A stretch of DNA of 16,574 bases, taken from positions 1-16,574 of the forward strand of contig WRKN01000036.1 of NCBI GenBank assembly GCA_009778055.1, read 5' to 3'. The translations under genes were made by a program, and so were the position numbers. This stretch comes from Synergistaceae bacterium. Lineage in GTDB: Bacteria; Synergistota; Synergistia; Synergistales; Aminobacteriaceae. A model generated the notes under the pieces. The model saw only the letters and a program-made list of their open reading frames with translations, had not been told where the DNA came from and did no database searches. Shown piece after piece: positions 1 through 7,162 of this stretch (its first letter is position 1; every line of letters begins with the position of its first letter).

Positions 1-177
1 TTTTCGCCGTCCACCCTCCATTTCGTAACGACAGGGGTTAACATAACTGAAATATTCGTTAAAATTATACCAGCGAAACAGAACCATCGCGCCAAAATGA
101 AAGAGGCTCTTCATTATACTTGCGGGTTAAGCCGGTATCTTCTTTACAAGTCGTATTGTCGTTTTACAAATCCTCTC
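1..177. other. Upstream stretch without a recognisable gene
   Basis: I see no convincing gene here. The stretch is AT-rich with scattered stops. A 79-codon open frame at 120-359 begins at a TTG, has no ribosome-binding site, shows no recognisable family signature and runs through the candidate promoter and the start of the ATPase gene, so I do not accept it. The first bases could be the tail of a gene lying to the left, but nothing decides this. Confidence 0.5.
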
Positions 178-205
178 TTGACAGGCAAAATGAACCTGAT
201 ATCAT
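178..205 (+). promoter_or_regulatory. Candidate sigma-70 promoter of the ATPase pair
   Basis: A perfect -35 box TTGACA (178-183) is followed after 16 bases by TATCAT (200-205), a 5/6 match to the -10 consensus. It lies about 105 bases before the preferred GTG start of the first ATPase gene, leaving a leader of roughly 100 bases. No operator or riboswitch structure was recognised in the leader. Confidence 0.5.
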
Positions 206-309
206 AACACCAATTTTGTTGCTAGGGCTTTATTCAAGTATTTACAATTTCATCAAAAAAATTGTCATCGAATTTGTTGAAAGTTTTAATAGGGGGTGTA
301 ACCATTCTG

Positions 310-1494
310 GTGAAAATGTTACATGGGAAAGTCGGGACGCCGGTTATAGGTCAAGATGAGTTTTTTGATAGAGAAAGAGAACTTGCCCAGCTTGTAGAGA
401 AAATAGAACGAGGAGATAGCGTTTATATTTCCGCGCCGCGACGTATTGGAAAGACAAGTCTGATGCATAAAGCGAAAGAAGAACTGACGAAGATAGGACA
501 TACCTGCCTGTTTTTCGATCTGGAAGGATACCTTACGCCATCCGGGTGGATTTCCGACTGGTTTGCCAAAGCTGTTTCAGGCAAAGAAACAAAATTGACG
601 GACAAAGTGTCTATGGTTTTGAAAAATCTGTGCAAAGGTATGGGGACATCGGATTCTGTTGCGGAAGGCGTCCTGAAAGGGTTATTCGACGAATCAAACT
701 GGCGCGATAGAGGAAACGCTATTTTTGACGCTTTGGTGAATTCCCTTGAGGAAACTGAACGTCTTGTCGTTTTTTTAGACGAATTGGCTGTCATGATAGA
801 ACATTTCAACGACCGGAAAACGGAAGCGGATTTTTTTCTGTCATGGCTGCGTGGTGTTCAGCAAAAACATCACAATAAGCTCTCATTTGTGGCTGCAAGC
901 TCTATCGGCCTTTCTCCTTTACTCAATAAGCTCGGCCTGAGCAGTCGCATGAATGCGTTTTCCGTTGTTTCGCTCGATGCATGGGACCATGAAACGGCAG
1001 TACGCTGCATCCACGCTCTGGCGCGTGGCGCGGAAATAGAAATTTCCAACGATGTCGCCCTTTGCATGGTCGACCATATCGGGTGGTGTTCTCCTTTCTA
1101 TGTGCAGCTTTTCTTTGATGTTTTGAAAGATGAGTGTAGGGATAAAGTATGCACATGTGAAGACGCGACAAAAATTTACCGGAAAAAAATAGTGCGTGGC
1201 CAAGAAGGAAATTACCAACTGAATCATCTGGAGGAACGCCTGCGCAAGATTTTCAGTGAACAGGAGTACACACTTGCAATGCAGATACTCTCATACCTAT
1301 CGGAAATAGATGAGGCCGTCAAAGGAAAAGAGCTTATTGAACGCGCAAAGTCAGAGAGATATCATGTCGATTCCTTCCAGAACATTATGCAGAATCTTGA
1401 ACACGACGGGTATATCGAAAAGCTCGAAAATGGCTGGAGGTTTCGAGCCAAGCTTCTGAAAGACTGGTGGCGTCATCGCTACGGAGATATGTAA
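310..1494 (+). CDS. P-loop ATPase with C-terminal winged-helix-like region (PF01637-like)
   Basis: A 394-residue soluble ATPase if translation starts at GTG 310, which follows an AGGGGGTG ribosome-binding site (291-298) at good spacing. A TTG at 262 would add 16 residues but has no such site. The Walker A motif is APRRIGKTS (residues 42-50 from GTG 310) and Walker B is LVVFLDE with D157 and E158. The AxRRxGKTS form is typical of the archaeal-type ATPase/ORC-CDC6-like group (PF01637, STAND-related). The C-terminus ends in a winged-helix-like segment and a WRFRAKLLKDWW motif like the ends of that family. No signal peptide, membrane segment, nuclease or other effector domain is visible. The stop is directly followed by the ATG of the next ATPase gene, implying translational coupling. 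Base composition is more AT-rich than the operon downstream, suggesting an accessory origin. The ATPase call is secure; the biological role is unknown. Confidence 0.85.
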   Translation: MKMLHGKVGTPVIGQDEFFDRERELAQLVEKIERGDSVYISAPRRIGKTSLMHKAKEELTKIGHTCLFFDLEGYLTPSGWISDWFAKAVSGKETKLTDKVSMVLKNLCKGMGTSDSVAEGVLKGLFDESNWRDRGNAIFDALVNSLEETERLVVFLDELAVMIEHFNDRKTEADFFLSWLRGVQQKHHNKLSFVAASSIGLSPLLNKLGLSSRMNAFSVVSLDAWDHETAVRCIHALARGAEIEISNDVALCMVDHIGWCSPFYVQLFFDVLKDECRDKVCTCEDATKIYRKKIVRGQEGNYQLNHLEERLRKIFSEQEYTLAMQILSYLSEIDEAVKGKELIERAKSERYHVDSFQNIMQNLEHDGYIEKLENGWRFRAKLLKDWWRHRYGDM

Positions 1495-4152
1495 ATGAAA
1501 CGCCCTCTAAAATATAATCCAGGATTTCTGGGCGATAGAGAAATTGCCGAGCTGTTTTGTGTGCGTCACCAGGAACTGGACATTCTGATTCGTACCCTCG
1601 AAAAAAACAAAGGCGATATTAATCGGCATATTGTTGTCATTGGGCCGCGGGGTAGCGGAAAGACCATGCTGCTTCGTCGGCTTGCAACAGAAATCAGGGC
1701 AATGTCAGAACTTTATATTACATGGCATCCGATTGTATTTATGGAAGAAAACTATGAAATATTGTCCTTGAGCGATTTTTGGAAAGAAGCTCTTTACTAT
1801 GCAAATAATACTACCGCTACAACAGGACGCAGGCTCGAACAACTGAAAATGGAGATACCTGTTTCATCGGAGGCAAAGGACGCAACATATGAGGCGTTGA
1901 AAAATCCTCCGGGAGGACCCAAAAATCCCTATACCGAGGACATTGCGCGTGCGCGTTTGCTGGAATTTGCCGAACGGCAGGGCAAACGCCTTCTATTGAT
2001 TTGTGAAAACATGAACGACCTCTTTTCCGTCCTTTCCGAGCAAGAGTGCTGGAAACTGCGAAATGTACTGCAAACCGAAAAACGTATCATGTTAATCGGT
2101 TCTGCAACAGCACGTTTCGATCAAATTGACCATCACAAAAAAGCCTTTTACGATTTTTTTAAAATCCTCAACCTCGAACGTTTAACTACGAAAGAGTGCG
2201 CGGAACTGTGGTTCTCGGTATCAGGGAATCGGGTTCATGAGCAACAGGCGGAAGCCCTTCGCATACTCACCGGCGGATTGCCTCGACTGGTGTCTATCCT
2301 GGCGTGGTTTGGACGAGAGCTTTCTTTTCTGGAACTGATGAGAGATTTGGAAGAATTGATCGACGACCACACCGACTACTTTAAGGGTTCGTTGGAAACC
2401 TTACCTCCCAAAGAGCGCAAGGTGTTCGTCTCGCTCGCTCGCCTTTGGGCGAATTCCCCGGTTGGCATCATTGCGGATGAAGCCGGAATGGAGCAGCCGG
2501 AAACAAGCGCGATACTGAACCGGCTCATAAAGCGCGGAATCGTCGAAGAATATGAGGAAGAGGGGAAACAGCGACCGGTTAAGCGTGGGAAAACCTATCA
2601 ATTGACGGAACGCCTTTTTAATATCTTCTACCTTATGCGCAGGGGAGGGGCGGAAGCCCTCTTTATCTATGACGTTGTCGATTTCCTTATTCAGTTTTTT
2701 GGAAATGACGCGGAAAATACGTTGCGAGAATTTAGCGGCATGGATACGCAAAACCTTACTGAGCGCGAACTACATTGGGTCGGTTATCTAAAAGAAAGCT
2801 TTATCAAAGCTCAAACATATACTGTAGGAGCAGAAACTAAAGAGAGTAGCGATACCCTTCGCAGGAAATTGGAAGAGAATCGTGAAAAATTAGGGCCGGA
2901 ACATCCTGACACGCTGATCAGTATGAACAAGTTAGCGATTACTCTGTATAAACAGGGGCATCACGAAGAGGCTGAAAAACTGTTCCGTGAAATTCTGGAA
3001 TTGCGTCGCCACGCATTGGGGCCGGAACATCCCGACACGCTAAGTAGTATGAACAACTTGGCGGGCAATCTGGGTAACCAAGGTCGTTACGAAGAAGCTG
3101 AGAAGCTGCATCGTGAAACGTTGGAATTGCGCAGCCACACATTGGGGCCGGAAGCGCCTGACACGCTAAGAAGCATGAACAACCTGGCGGTTACTCTGAA
3201 TAATCAAGGTCGTTACGAAGAGGCTGAGAAGCTGCATCGTGAAACGTTGGAAATGCGTCGCCACACATTGGGGCCGGAACATCCTGACACGCTAATAAGC
3301 ATGAACAACTTGGCGGGCAATCTGGATAATCAAGGTCGTTACGAAGAGGCTGAAAAACTGCATCGTGAAACGTTGGAATTGCGTCGCCACACATTGGGGC
3401 CGGAACATCCCGACACGCTAATAAGCATGGGTAACCTGGCGTTTACTCTGGATGATCAAAATCGTTATGAAGATGCTGAAAAACTGTTTCGTGAAACGTT
3501 GGAATTGCGCCGCCACACATTAGGTCCGGAACATCCCGACACGCTAATGAGCATGAACAACTTGGCGAGCAATCTGGGTAATCAAGGTCGTTACGAAGAG
3601 GCTGAAAAACTGCATCGCGAAACGTTGGAATTGTGTCGCCACATATTAGGGCCAGAACATCCCAACACGCTAATAAGCATGGGTAACCTGGCGTTTACTC
3701 TGGATGACCAAGGTCGTTACGAAGAGGCTGAGAAGCTGTATCGTGAAACGTTGGAATTGTTCCGCCACACATTGGGGCCGGAAGAGCCCGACGCGCTAAG
3801 GCCTAAAAACCATCCTGTACTAAAAACTTTACAAACCTTGTTTAGCCTGCATTGCAAAATGAATAAAACGGAGCCCGCTCTCTCTGAGTTATCGGAACTT
3901 CTGCAATATCCGGCTTATGTGCGGGGGATTATTACTTCTTTGGCCGACGGCTGCATTAAATTGGCGGCTGCTTCTACTGAGATTTCACACTCTGTCGCTG
4001 AAGCGATAGAAGGCTCTCTTTCAAAAGATCTGCTTTATCCATTGTATGCGGGCATAAGGTTATACCTTGGAGACAAAATGCGCCTTCCAAGAGAAGTGCG
4101 AGAAACAGCAAAGGTTATTCGAGAAAGAATTAAGGAGCAAAAACGTGGCTGA
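1495..4152 (+). CDS. ATPase - winged helix - kinesin-light-chain TPR protein
   Basis: An 885-residue multidomain protein starting at the ATG immediately after the stop of the upstream ATPase. The N-terminal ATPase domain has Walker A GPRGSGKT (residues 50-57), a Walker B-like LLLICENMND (166-175) with Glu-Asn where Asp-Glu is usual, and a sensor-1-like strand RIMLIGSAT (197-205). A winged-helix-like region spans about 302-386 and ends in the LTERLFNIFYLMRR motif, parallel to the end of the partner ATPase. Residues 461-754 are seven 42-residue TPRs with the kinesin-light-chain signature LGPEHPDTL and a GRYEEAEKL core, followed by a decayed eighth unit. The last 110 or so residues are helical and unrecognised. 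The arrangement NTPase-wHTH-repeat sensor is that of STAND signalling ATPases, which often act as sensors in conflict or defence systems. That is family knowledge; a defence role here is inference, since no killing domain is seen. Confidence 0.85.
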   Translation: MKRPLKYNPGFLGDREIAELFCVRHQELDILIRTLEKNKGDINRHIVVIGPRGSGKTMLLRRLATEIRAMSELYITWHPIVFMEENYEILSLSDFWKEALYYANNTTATTGRRLEQLKMEIPVSSEAKDATYEALKNPPGGPKNPYTEDIARARLLEFAERQGKRLLLICENMNDLFSVLSEQECWKLRNVLQTEKRIMLIGSATARFDQIDHHKKAFYDFFKILNLERLTTKECAELWFSVSGNRVHEQQAEALRILTGGLPRLVSILAWFGRELSFLELMRDLEELIDDHTDYFKGSLETLPPKERKVFVSLARLWANSPVGIIADEAGMEQPETSAILNRLIKRGIVEEYEEEGKQRPVKRGKTYQLTERLFNIFYLMRRGGAEALFIYDVVDFLIQFFGNDAENTLREFSGMDTQNLTERELHWVGYLKESFIKAQTYTVGAETKESSDTLRRKLEENREKLGPEHPDTLISMNKLAITLYKQGHHEEAEKLFREILELRRHALGPEHPDTLSSMNNLAGNLGNQGRYEEAEKLHRETLELRSHTLGPEAPDTLRSMNNLAVTLNNQGRYEEAEKLHRETLEMRRHTLGPEHPDTLISMNNLAGNLDNQGRYEEAEKLHRETLELRRHTLGPEHPDTLISMGNLAFTLDDQNRYEDAEKLFRETLELRRHTLGPEHPDTLMSMNNLASNLGNQGRYEEAEKLHRETLELCRHILGPEHPNTLISMGNLAFTLDDQGRYEEAEKLYRETLELFRHTLGPEEPDALRPKNHPVLKTLQTLFSLHCKMNKTEPALSELSELLQYPAYVRGIITSLADGCIKLAAASTEISHSVAEAIEGSLSKDLLYPLYAGIRLYLGDKMRLPREVRETAKVIRERIKEQKRG
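2875..3798 (+). repeat. Tandem 126-bp TPR-coding repeats (7 units plus partial)
   Basis: Seven exact-length 126-bp units start at 2875, 3001, 3127, 3253, 3379, 3505 and 3631, with a partial eighth at 3757. Units 2-7 are nearly identical in nucleotide sequence, including synonymous positions; unit 1 is more diverged. Each unit codes for 42 residues of a kinesin-light-chain-type TPR. Variation is concentrated at a few codons, for example AGN/VTN/FTL/SNL in helix A and LHR/LFR/LYR in helix B. The DNA similarity points to recent duplication or homogenisation, and unit number probably varies between strains. Confidence 0.95.
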
Positions 4153-4227
4153 ACGCCCCGTTTCTTTAGAAGAAAAAAAGAACGCTTGCAGCGATTGAAA
4201 ACGTTATCACGCAGCTTCATCACATAA
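4145..4227 (+). other. Tiny ORF or leader peptide with slippery heptamer (uncertain)
   Basis: A GTG at 4145, preceded by AAGGAG (4133-4138), overlaps the end of the ATPase-TPR gene and opens a 17-codon frame (MAERPVSLEEKK...) that stops at TGA 4196-4198. The in-frame codons GAA AAA AAG at 4172-4180 form A AAA AAG, the dnaX-type -1 slippery heptamer. A -1 shift would continue for 15 codons to TAA 4225-4227, just before the ribosome-binding site of the next gene. It may be a leader peptide, the remnant of a gene displaced by the ATPase pair, or chance. No family is recognised. Confidence 0.25.
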
Positions 4228-4245
4228 TATGGAGGCAGAGAGAAC

Positions 4246-5643
4246 ATGAACATATCACCCAACATTTTCAGGGAGTACGACATAAGGGGCGAAGCGGATA
4301 CCGAGCTGACGGACGAGGTGGTTCTGACCATCGGGAAAAGTTTCGGGACGTGGCTGCTTGAACGGGGCGTGGAAAAAATAGTGATCGGCGGCGACGTCAG
4401 GCCGTCGACGGGGCGTATTCGCGCGGCGGCGGCGGCGGGGATTAACTCCGTCGGCATCGACGTCGTGGACATTGGGGTCGTGACCAGCCCCATGCTTTAC
4501 TGGAGCCTTTACCACCTGAACCTGAACGGCGGCGTCATGGTAACGGGCAGCCACAACCCCTCGGAGATGAACGGCCTGAAACTGGCGTTCGGTAAAGCCA
4601 CGATCTGGGGCGGCGAGGTGCAGGAGATCCGCGGGATAGCGGAAAAGGGAGTTTTTGCGGCGGCGGAAAAGACCGGAACTATTGAGCGCAAGGACATCGT
4701 CGACGCCTACATAAATATGCTGACGTCGAAAATCAAACTTGGGCAGCGGAAATTAAAAGTCGTCTGCGACAGCGGGAACGGGACGGCGGGCGGTTCGATA
4801 GAGCGCTTTCTCTCCGCGCTGGGCTGCGAGTGCGTATCCCTGTTCGCAACGCCGGACGGGCGGTTTCCCAACCATCACCCCGATCCCCAGAAGCGGGAGA
4901 ACCTGACCGATCTTATCGAAAAAGTCAGGGAGACCGGGGCCGACGTCGGCTTCGGTTTCGACGGCGACGCCGACCGTCTGGGCGTGGTGGACGAACGCGG
5001 GGAGGTAATATTCGGCGACCGGTTGATGGCGCTTTACTGGGCCGAGGTGCTGGAAAAACATCCGGGAGCGGACGTAATAGTCGAGCCAAAATGCAGCATG
5101 GCTCTCCCCGAAGAAGTCGAGCGGCTGGGCGGCAAGGTAGTATGGTGGAAGTCGGGGCACTCCGTCATCAAGGCGAAGATGAAGGAGATAAACGCGCCGT
5201 TTGCCGGCGAGCTTTCCGGGCACATGTTCTTCGCCGACGAGTATTACGGCTTCGACGACTCCTTCTACGCCGCCGCGCGCCTTCTGCGCATACTTTCCCA
5301 AACCGGCAAAAAACTTTCGGAGCTTATGGCGCACATTCCAATCTACCCCGTCACGGAGGAAGCGCGTATAGCCTGCCCGGACTCCGAAAAATTCGCGGTG
5401 ACAGAGCGTATCCGCGACAAAGCTCTGAAAGAATACGAGGGGATGACGCTGGATGGAGTGCGCATCATCTACAAGGTGAATTCCGCCGAAGGCGGATGGG
5501 GGCTGATCCGCGCGTCCAACACGCAGCCGGTCATAACGACGCGCTGCGAGGGCAAGGATCGAGAGGCCCTGCAATTTATCATGGACGACGTAAAGAAAAG
5601 GATTTTATCAGAGGGCCTTCCCGACTTCGAGTGGACTTTTTAG
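4246..5643 (+). CDS. manB: Phosphomannomutase/phosphoglucomutase
   Basis: A 465-residue alpha-D-phosphohexomutase, close to the length of the AlgC/ManB type. It interconverts mannose 6-phosphate and 1-phosphate (and/or the glucose equivalents), supplying sugar nucleotides for envelope polysaccharide. All four signature loops are present: the phosphoserine loop TGSHNP with S102, the Mg-binding DGDAD (239-243), the sugar-specificity loop GELSGH (321-326) and the phosphate-binding RASNTQP (422-428). The start ATG follows GGAGG at 4231-4235. It is the first gene of a run with trmB, rsmD, coaD and the glycosylase gene; trmB follows after 17 bases. The G+C-rich third codon positions contrast with the ATPase pair upstream. 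Substrate preference cannot be decided from sequence alone, so the symbol is provisional. Confidence 0.93.
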   Translation: MNISPNIFREYDIRGEADTELTDEVVLTIGKSFGTWLLERGVEKIVIGGDVRPSTGRIRAAAAAGINSVGIDVVDIGVVTSPMLYWSLYHLNLNGGVMVTGSHNPSEMNGLKLAFGKATIWGGEVQEIRGIAEKGVFAAAEKTGTIERKDIVDAYINMLTSKIKLGQRKLKVVCDSGNGTAGGSIERFLSALGCECVSLFATPDGRFPNHHPDPQKRENLTDLIEKVRETGADVGFGFDGDADRLGVVDERGEVIFGDRLMALYWAEVLEKHPGADVIVEPKCSMALPEEVERLGGKVVWWKSGHSVIKAKMKEINAPFAGELSGHMFFADEYYGFDDSFYAAARLLRILSQTGKKLSELMAHIPIYPVTEEARIACPDSEKFAVTERIRDKALKEYEGMTLDGVRIIYKVNSAEGGWGLIRASNTQPVITTRCEGKDREALQFIMDDVKKRILSEGLPDFEWTF

Positions 5644-5660
5644 CCTTTTAATTTTTAATT

Positions 5661-6620
5661 ATGAGCGAAGGCTACGGCAATATTTTATCCCCGGGGGCCC
5701 TGTTAAAACTTCCGCTGGATCTTGGGGCGGCTGAGAAAACGGCGCTGGAAATCGGTTTCGGCAACGGGGAATACACGGTAAAATGGGCGGCGGCCAACCC
5801 CGGCGCTCTGATGATCGGGGTGGAGGTTTCCTTATCGTGCGTGGCGCGCTGCGCGCGCAGAATCGGCAAAGCAGGGCTTTCCAACCTGAAAATAATTTGC
5901 GCCGACGCCCGCTTCATGATGAAGGAGCTTTTTGCCGACGAGTCGCTTGACATGGTGATTATGAACTTTCCCTGCCCCTGGCCCAAAACGCGCCACGCAA
6001 AGCGCCGCGTCACCGCCAGGGAGTTTGCCGACAGCCTTGCCGCCGTCCTGAAAATGGGCGGGGTTTTTGAACTGGCGACGGATGAGGAATGGTACGCGGC
6101 CGAGGTGCAAAAAACGCTCTCAGGACACGAGGCGCTCTCGGTATCCGGCTGTGACGTAAACTTTGCGCGCGCCGTCACGACAAAGTACGAGCGCAAGTGG
6201 CTGGAGATGGGGAAAACGATAACCAGGCTGACCGTCGCCAAAACGAAGAAATTTACAGTGGAAAGACAGACTTGGGGATTTTATCTGGAGGAGGGCGCGG
6301 CTGTGCACGTCAAAACCGGAAAATTTCTGTCGGACCTGCCCGACGGGCTGGCTTTTATCTCCGGCGCGTCGGGCGCCCGGGGGGACGCGCGCTGGGTGTT
6401 CAAAAGCCATTACGCCGCCGGCGGCGCGGGCGGTAACCCAAAAAAATTTCTCGTGGAAACCATCGCCTCCGACGACGAGTTCGAGCAGCGGTGTTACCTC
6501 AAGGTCGTTGAGCGCGACGGCGGCGCTATGGTAAAGCTGGACGGGACGGCCAAGGTCTTCCTGACCCCCGCGGTGCGCTTTGCCGTCGAAGACCTGGCCC
6601 GACGGCTGGTAAACGCGTGA
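5661..6620 (+). CDS. trmB: tRNA (guanine-N7-)-methyltransferase with C-terminal extension
   Basis: This SAM-dependent enzyme should methylate N7 of G46 in the tRNA variable loop. The SAM site is ALEIGFGNGEYTVKW (28-42) with an acidic residue at the end of the next strand (GVEVS). The family signature FPxPWPKxRHxKRR is at 103-116, and the TKYERKW segment at 174-180 fits the conserved T-x-(Y/F)-E of the fold. Two points are odd. The nearly invariant Asp in FPDPW is Cys105 here. Residues from about 200 to 319 form an extension beyond the usual core of about 220 residues; some thermophilic TrmB proteins carry a longer C-terminus. No clear ribosome-binding site precedes ATG 5661, so translation may be coupled to manB. 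The stop overlaps the GTG start of rsmD (GTGA). Confidence 0.9.
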   Translation: MSEGYGNILSPGALLKLPLDLGAAEKTALEIGFGNGEYTVKWAAANPGALMIGVEVSLSCVARCARRIGKAGLSNLKIICADARFMMKELFADESLDMVIMNFPCPWPKTRHAKRRVTAREFADSLAAVLKMGGVFELATDEEWYAAEVQKTLSGHEALSVSGCDVNFARAVTTKYERKWLEMGKTITRLTVAKTKKFTVERQTWGFYLEEGAAVHVKTGKFLSDLPDGLAFISGASGARGDARWVFKSHYAAGGAGGNPKKFLVETIASDDEFEQRCYLKVVERDGGAMVKLDGTAKVFLTPAVRFAVEDLARRLVNA

Positions 6621-7162
6621 AGGACGTCAGGCCCACCTCCGGCAAGGCGCTTCTGGCTCTTTTCAGCATTTTAGGCAAGTTGGGCAAGTCAGGCAAATTA
6701 GGCAGCCTGGAAAACACCGCGTTTCTCGACCTCTTTGCCGGAACCGGCCGCGTCGGAATCGAGGCTTTGAAACGCGGGGCCTCACGCGTCGTGATGGTCG
6801 AGGTTTCAAAAGAACGCGCGCGGGGCGTTGAGCGCGCCGTGCCGGCGGAGTTCGCCGGCACGGAAAAAGTTGTCGTGCTGTCTCTGGAGCTTCGCAGGGC
6901 GATAGCGTGGCTGGTCAGGCGCGAAAACGCGTTCGACGTCATATTTGCCGACCCCCCTTATAACGGGGGTTGGGGAAGCGAACTGCTTCACACGAAAAAT
7001 CTGGAAAAAATCCTGAAGCGCGAAGGGGTTCTGGTTGTCGAACACTCGTCGCGGGAGGCGCTGGACGTTCCCCCTTTATGGGCCGTAAGGGACGTCCGCG
7101 TTTACGGCGAAACCACTTTAACGTTCGTTGAGCTTAACAATCCGGGAGGTATTTCATCATAA
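6617..7162 (+). CDS. rsmD: 16S rRNA (guanine966-N2)-methyltransferase, short N-terminus
   Basis: A 181-residue RsmD-family methyltransferase that should modify G966 of 16S rRNA during 30S assembly. It shows the RPTSGKALLALFSIL segment matching the RPTxxxxxEALFN motif, the SAM-binding LDLFAGTG (37-44), and the catalytic/base-binding DPPY (112-115). The GTG start at 6617 overlaps the trmB stop by four bases. The usual first 20 or so residues (GGxxRGRxL region) are missing; the frame stays open upstream as TAGKRV but without a plausible start, so the protein seems naturally short. A four-unit 9-bp repeat encodes GKLGKSGKLGS between the N-terminal helix and the SAM strand. The stop TAA shares a base with the coaD ATG. 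Confidence 0.9.
   Translation: MKDVRPTSGKALLALFSILGKLGKSGKLGSLENTAFLDLFAGTGRVGIEALKRGASRVVMVEVSKERARGVERAVPAEFAGTEKVVVLSLELRRAIAWLVRRENAFDVIFADPPYNGGWGSELLHTKNLEKILKREGVLVVEHSSREALDVPPLWAVRDVRVYGETTLTFVELNNPGGISS
6671..6706 (+). repeat. Four tandem 9-bp units inside rsmD
   Basis: TTAGGCAAG, TTGGGCAAG, TCAGGCAAA and TTAGGCAGC follow each other without spacer. They encode the Gly/Lys-rich loop LGKLGKSGKLGS just before the SAM-binding strand. The multiple-of-three unit lets the number of units change without a frameshift. Confidence 0.85.
6837..6863. repeat. Perfect 11-bp inverted repeat inside rsmD
   Basis: The arms CCGTGCCGGCG (6837-6847) and CGCCGGCACGG (6853-6863) are perfectly complementary around the 5-base loop GAGTT. 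A short A-run follows on the + strand. The element is inside coding sequence (codons for AVPAEFAGTE). It could form a stable mRNA hairpin, but there is no T-tract, so it is not a terminator on this strand. Confidence 0.6.

Noticed and set aside
262..309. Upstream TTG start extending the first ATPase by 16 residues
   Set aside because: No ribosome-binding site precedes TTG 262, while GTG 310 follows AGGGGGTG at good spacing, and the family fold begins after 310.
120..359. 79-codon open frame on the + strand
   Set aside because: TTG start, no ribosome-binding site, no recognisable family, and it crosses the candidate promoter and the start of the ATPase gene.
2875..3798. Regular repeats that might be a CRISPR array
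   Set aside because: The units are 126 bp, contiguous without spacers, in frame, and encode TPRs.
4753..5651. Two long 273-codon open frames opposite and in another frame of manB
   Set aside because: They mirror the G+C-rich third positions of manB, whose four signature motifs are intact; their translations are Arg-rich and unlike any family.
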